The notes under the pieces are model-generated. The model was not told where the DNA came from and made no database searches. It was given only the letters and a program-made list of their open reading frames with translations. The position numbers were made by a program, and so were the translations under genes. Positions 43,832 through 46,435 of a stretch of 46,435 bases of DNA are shown one piece after another (position 1 is the first letter of the stretch; every line of letters starts with the position of its first letter). The stretch covers positions 1 to 46,435 of the forward strand of contig VGIX01000013.1 of the NCBI GenBank assembly GCA_016867725.1. The letters run 5' to 3'. Source of the DNA: Candidatus Effluviviaceae Genus I sp. GTDB taxonomy: Bacteria; Joyebacterota; Joyebacteria; Joyebacterales; Joyebacteraceae.

Positions 43832-44700
43832 GACGCGCAGTGCTCATCCTGGCGGGCGTCCTCGCCCTCGTCTACGTCGCGGCGACGGGGCTCTACGTGG
43901 TGGACCACGGCGGCGCGGCCCTCGTGACGCAGCTCGGGAAGCCGGTGAGGGTGGTCGAGGAGCCCGGGCTGCACTTCAAGATGCCCGCTCCCGTCCAGAG
44001 CGTCCAGGCGTTCGACCGCAGGCTCCGCGTGTGGGACTCCGAGCCCATCGAGTGCGCCACGGCCGACAGCGCCGCGGTCGTTCTCTCGGTGTACGCGGCG
44101 TGGCGCGTCGGCGACACGCGCGCGTTCGCCGCCGAGTGCGGCACGCCGGAGCGGGCGGAGCGGCGCATCGCGGACGCCGTCCGGTCGAGCCTCGCCGCGG
44201 CGGTGGCCCGCGAGCCGATGGGCGCGCTCGCGTCCACGGTGGGGTCGGACATCCGGACGCCGTCGGTCCTCGCGACCGTGAGGCGCGAGTGCGCCGCGGC
44301 GGTGGAGGGGATGGGGATCGAGATCGCGGAGGTCGCGCTCACGGGCATGACGCTGCCCGCCGCGGCGCGGGAGGCCGTCGTGCGCAGGATGAGCGCGGAG
44401 CAGGAGGCCGCGGCGGCGCTCGAGCTGGCCGCGGGCGAGGAGGAGGCGGCGAGGATCCGCGCGGCGGCCGACAGCGAGCGCGTCGCCATCCTGAACGACG
44501 CACGGCTCGCGGCTGAGCGCATCAGAACCGAGGCCGACGCGGAGGCGCTCGGCGTCCTCGCCGCGGCGCACGCGGCGGACCCGGAGTTCTATCGGTTCGT
44601 GCGGACGCTCGACGCGTACCGCGCGTTCATGGACGGCAGGACCACGGTCGTGCTCTCCACGGACTCGCCGCTGCTTAGGCTCCTCGAGCGGAAGGAGTAG
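43828..44700 (+). CDS. HflC-like SPFH protein
   Basis: 290 residues. One N-terminal membrane anchor (5-23), then an SPFH domain close to HflC: ALVTQLGKPVRVVEEPGLHF, VQAFDRRLRVWDSEP, VYAAWRVGDTRAF, and a C-terminal coiled coil with ARIRAAADSERVAILNDARL. The end keeps the HflC pattern FYRFVRTLDAYRAFMDGRTT then VVLSTDSPLLRLL. GTG start overlaps the stop of the HflK-like gene, with GGGAGGT upstream. Likely partner of the two neighbouring SPFH proteins in a membrane scaffold. Confidence 0.9.
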   Translation: MRRAVLILAGVLALVYVAATGLYVVDHGGAALVTQLGKPVRVVEEPGLHFKMPAPVQSVQAFDRRLRVWDSEPIECATADSAAVVLSVYAAWRVGDTRAFAAECGTPERAERRIADAVRSSLAAAVAREPMGALASTVGSDIRTPSVLATVRRECAAAVEGMGIEIAEVALTGMTLPAAAREAVVRRMSAEQEAAAALELAAGEEEAARIRAAADSERVAILNDARLAAERIRTEADAEALGVLAAAHAADPEFYRFVRTLDAYRAFMDGRTTVVLSTDSPLLRLLERKE

Positions 44701-44728
44701 CCGCGATGCGGGCGGGGAGGGACGCGGG

Positions 44729-45508
44729 ATGAGGCGCGACGGCCGCGCGAGGGGGACGCGGGGTCTCCGGGCGCTGTGGGCGGGCGGCGCCGCCCCGGCG
44801 GCGCTCGCAGCGCTCTGCGCGTGGGCATGGCACGGCGCCGGCGGCCCGGAGGCAGAGCGCTGCGATGCCCGCCGCCTCGAGCTCCTCACGGGCGACCGGT
44901 GCCTCGTCGAGTGCCGGGTGGTCGTGGAGCGCGAGGCGGCGGGCTCGCCCGCCCCGCGCGTCGCCCGGCTCGCGCAGCGGGCGGCGGAGGCCGCCGCTGC
45001 CTCGGCGGTCGCCCACGCGGCCCTGCCGGACCTCCTTGGCCCGGGCGTGTCCGCGGTCGAGACCGCGGCGGCCGCGGCGGCGAATGCGTCCCTCGAGGCG
45101 CGCGGCGAGGGCGATGTCATAGCGGCCGTGAGGCTCCGCGACGTGCGACCGATCGGCGCCGCGGGCGAGGCCCTTGCCCGCGCCGGGGAGGCGGGGAAGA
45201 CGCGGCGCGAGACGGTCGCCGCGGCCCTGGCCCACACGGAGAGGATGCGGGTCCTCGCCGCGGGCGAGTCCGCCGCGCTCCTGGCGGCCGCGCGGGCCCA
45301 CGCGGAGCGTGCCGCAGCGGCGTCGCGGGACGAGGCCGCGCGGTTCGCCGCCCTCCTGGCCGACTATCGGGTGGACCCGGCGGGCGTCGCGGAGCGGCTC
45401 TTCGAGGAGACGATGACGGCCGTGCTGTCCACGGCCAGAACGCGAGTCGCCGGGGAGGCCCCGGAGCCGGCGGCAGGGAGCGCCGGCCGGGGTCGGCTTG
45501 GCGCTTGA
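44729..45508 (+). CDS. Third, shortened HflK-like SPFH paralogue
   Basis: 259 residues. One membrane segment (about 15-36) is followed by a shortened SPFH-like region and an Ala/Glu/Arg coiled coil. Alignment by eye with the HflK-like neighbour matches RLELLTGDRCLVECRVVVER to its LFLTGDGELVAVEAAAHYDV and RDEAARFAALLADYR to its RAEAARFAALAPRHR. The first 60-70 residues of the SPFH domain are lacking. It is not recognisable from motifs alone; the assignment rests on this local similarity and position. GGGGAGGG before the ATG supports translation. Gap to the HflC-like gene is 28 bases. Confidence 0.7.
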   Translation: MRRDGRARGTRGLRALWAGGAAPAALAALCAWAWHGAGGPEAERCDARRLELLTGDRCLVECRVVVEREAAGSPAPRVARLAQRAAEAAAASAVAHAALPDLLGPGVSAVETAAAAAANASLEARGEGDVIAAVRLRDVRPIGAAGEALARAGEAGKTRRETVAAALAHTERMRVLAAGESAALLAAARAHAERAAAASRDEAARFAALLADYRVDPAGVAERLFEETMTAVLSTARTRVAGEAPEPAAGSAGRGRLGA

Positions 45509-45534
45509 CACGGCGCCGAGCGAGCGGCTACAGT
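45505..45534 (+). promoter_or_regulatory. Predicted sigma-70 promoter at the end of the SPFH cluster
   Basis: A perfect TTGACA (45505-45510), overlapping the stop codon of the third SPFH gene, an 18-base spacer and TACAGT (45529-45534). It would drive the following iron-sulfur subunit gene with a leader of about 195 bases. Confidence 0.55.
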
Positions 45535-45549
45535 CGGCGGGACCGCGGC

Positions 45550-45584
45550 CCGGCGTCCCGAGGCGCACGGCGTTCGGACGCCGG
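45550..45584 (+). terminator. Hairpin after the SPFH cluster
   Basis: A perfect 9-bp stem (45550-45558 with 45576-45584) with a 17-base loop. It may end the SPFH transcript or act in the leader of the next gene; there is no T-run. Confidence 0.4.
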
Positions 45585-45735
45585 CCGTTCACGTAGGCCA
45601 TGCCCACTCCACACGCACGACCGCGCCGACGGTCCCGTGGCGCCCCGACGATCAGGGGCTCGGGGCCGACCCGAGGGGGATGACGGCGCCGACGCCCGGC
45701 GGGCGCGCGACACCGAGCGAAGAGGACCGGCCAGG

Positions 45736-46435
45736 ATGAAAGACGCCTTCGTCTCCAGGGAGAGTCTCGACAGGCTCGTGACGAGATGGGCGACCGACCG
45801 TCGCGTTTTCGTCCCCGTGACCTTCGACATCATGAACCACGAGGAGACGCCCGACTACGAGCTCGTGCGCGACAAGGTCCCCGGGACGGTCACGCTGCAC
45901 GGCGCCGCGCCGGCCCACACGCCGAAGTCCTTCCTCTTCTATGCGCGCGAGGTCGTCGCGACCTACCCAGGCGCGCCGGCCGAGGCGACCGTCGAGGCGC
46001 CGCCCACCGTCCTCGTCGGCCCGCGCGCCTGCGACCTCGCGGCGCTCCGCAAGTACGACAAGGTCTACTGGAGCACGAAGCACTTCACCGAGGAGTACGA
46101 CGACCCCTTCTACATCGAGAAGCGCGAGCGCACGCTCATCGTGTCGCTCGACTGCACCGCGCCGAAGGAGACCTGCTTCTGCACGAAGGTCGGCGGGAAG
46201 CCACACCCCGACGACGGGTTCGACCTCAACCTCTCGCCGGTCGAGGGCGGGTTCATCGTCACCGTAGGCTCCGCGAAGGGCGAGAAACTCCTCGAGGGCG
46301 CCGACAACCTCCTCACGGCCGTGTCGGCCGAGCACCGGAGCGAGCGCGAGCGGACGAGAAGGTCCGTCGCCGAGGCCGTGGACCGGCAGAACGCGAAGTT
46401 CGAGATGGACGGCCCGCCGGACGCGTACGATCTCG
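45736..46435 (+). CDS. Sulfhydrogenase beta (HydB)-like iron-sulfur subunit (3' end outside window)
   Basis: Open from the ATG at 45736 to the right edge (233 codons). The pattern VLVGPRACDLAALRKYDKVY, then DPFYIEKRERTLIVSLDC with a following ETCFCTK block, is that of the beta subunits of archaeal and bacterial sulfhydrogenases and related hydrogenase or sulfur-reductase subunits. Those carry further four-cysteine 4Fe-4S motifs in the C-terminal part, which is beyond this window. Its role would be electron transfer between a flavin subunit and a hydrogenase or reductase core, implying anaerobic redox metabolism. The ribosome-binding site is modest (CAGG). Confidence 0.75.
   Translation, partial: MKDAFVSRESLDRLVTRWATDRRVFVPVTFDIMNHEETPDYELVRDKVPGTVTLHGAAPAHTPKSFLFYAREVVATYPGAPAEATVEAPPTVLVGPRACDLAALRKYDKVYWSTKHFTEEYDDPFYIEKRERTLIVSLDCTAPKETCFCTKVGGKPHPDDGFDLNLSPVEGGFIVTVGSAKGEKLLEGADNLLTAVSAEHRSERERTRRSVAEAVDRQNAKFEMDGPPDAYDL

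Overview
The window is one continuous, gene-dense stretch of a very GC-rich (about 70% by eye) Gram-negative bacterial chromosome that includes the replication-origin neighbourhood. The Gram-negative envelope is clear: an OmpA-type porin, two further outer-membrane beta-barrels, a lipoprotein, a long YidC with a periplasmic domain, and an ECF sigma/anti-sigma pair. A complete V/A-type ATPase operon, a MoxR-DUF58-BatA cluster, a bactofilin, proteins built from Ig-like repeats and a sulfhydrogenase-like iron-sulfur subunit together suggest an anaerobic or facultative member of an uncultured FCB-type lineage (Krumholzibacteriota/Eisenbacteria-like). That placement is inference; no rRNA is present. 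I saw no tRNA, CRISPR array, insertion sequence or prophage.

Layout. 1-3561 (minus): moxR, a DUF58 gene and a BatA-like gene cut by the left edge, with a long nested palindrome between moxR and the DUF58 gene. 3747-6402 (plus): a divergent promoter drives a lipoprotein, a DUF364 Rossmann-like protein and a PLP-dependent decarboxylase. 6494-9846 (minus): an ECF sigma factor with a probable self-recognised promoter, an anti-sigma-like membrane protein and a seven-repeat Ig-like exported protein. 9897-13401 (minus): a receiver-GGDEF-receiver protein with a degenerate active site, under a candidate sigma-54 promoter, then an outer-membrane barrel whose periplasmic domain resembles that of the anti-sigma protein. 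13679-16387: ompA (minus), a cupin and a small barrel (plus).

16516-25152 (minus): nine-gene ATPase operon, transcribed G/H-I-K-E-C-F-A-B-D. The rotor subunit carries the full set of sodium ligands known from Enterococcus hirae NtpK. 25475-32372 (minus): rpmH, rnpA, yidD, yidC, jag, rsmG, parA, parB and a bactofilin, the classic origin-proximal order except that mnmE and mnmG are missing. Two parS-like sites lie near parA. The 32373-32838 gap has a perfect DnaA box and is the best oriC candidate; two other gaps carry near-consensus boxes. 32839-42092 (plus): dnaA, dnaN, recF, dciA, gyrB (with a long basic N-terminal tail) and gyrA. 42110-45508 (plus): three tandem SPFH (HflK/HflC-like) genes directly behind gyrA. 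45736-end: start of a sulfhydrogenase-beta-like subunit.

The least ordinary parts are the gyrA-linked SPFH triplet, the ECF/anti-sigma/outer-membrane set with a shared domain, the GyrB tail, the Jag protein without its R3H domain, the DUF364-decarboxylase pair and the dispersed DnaA-box clusters.
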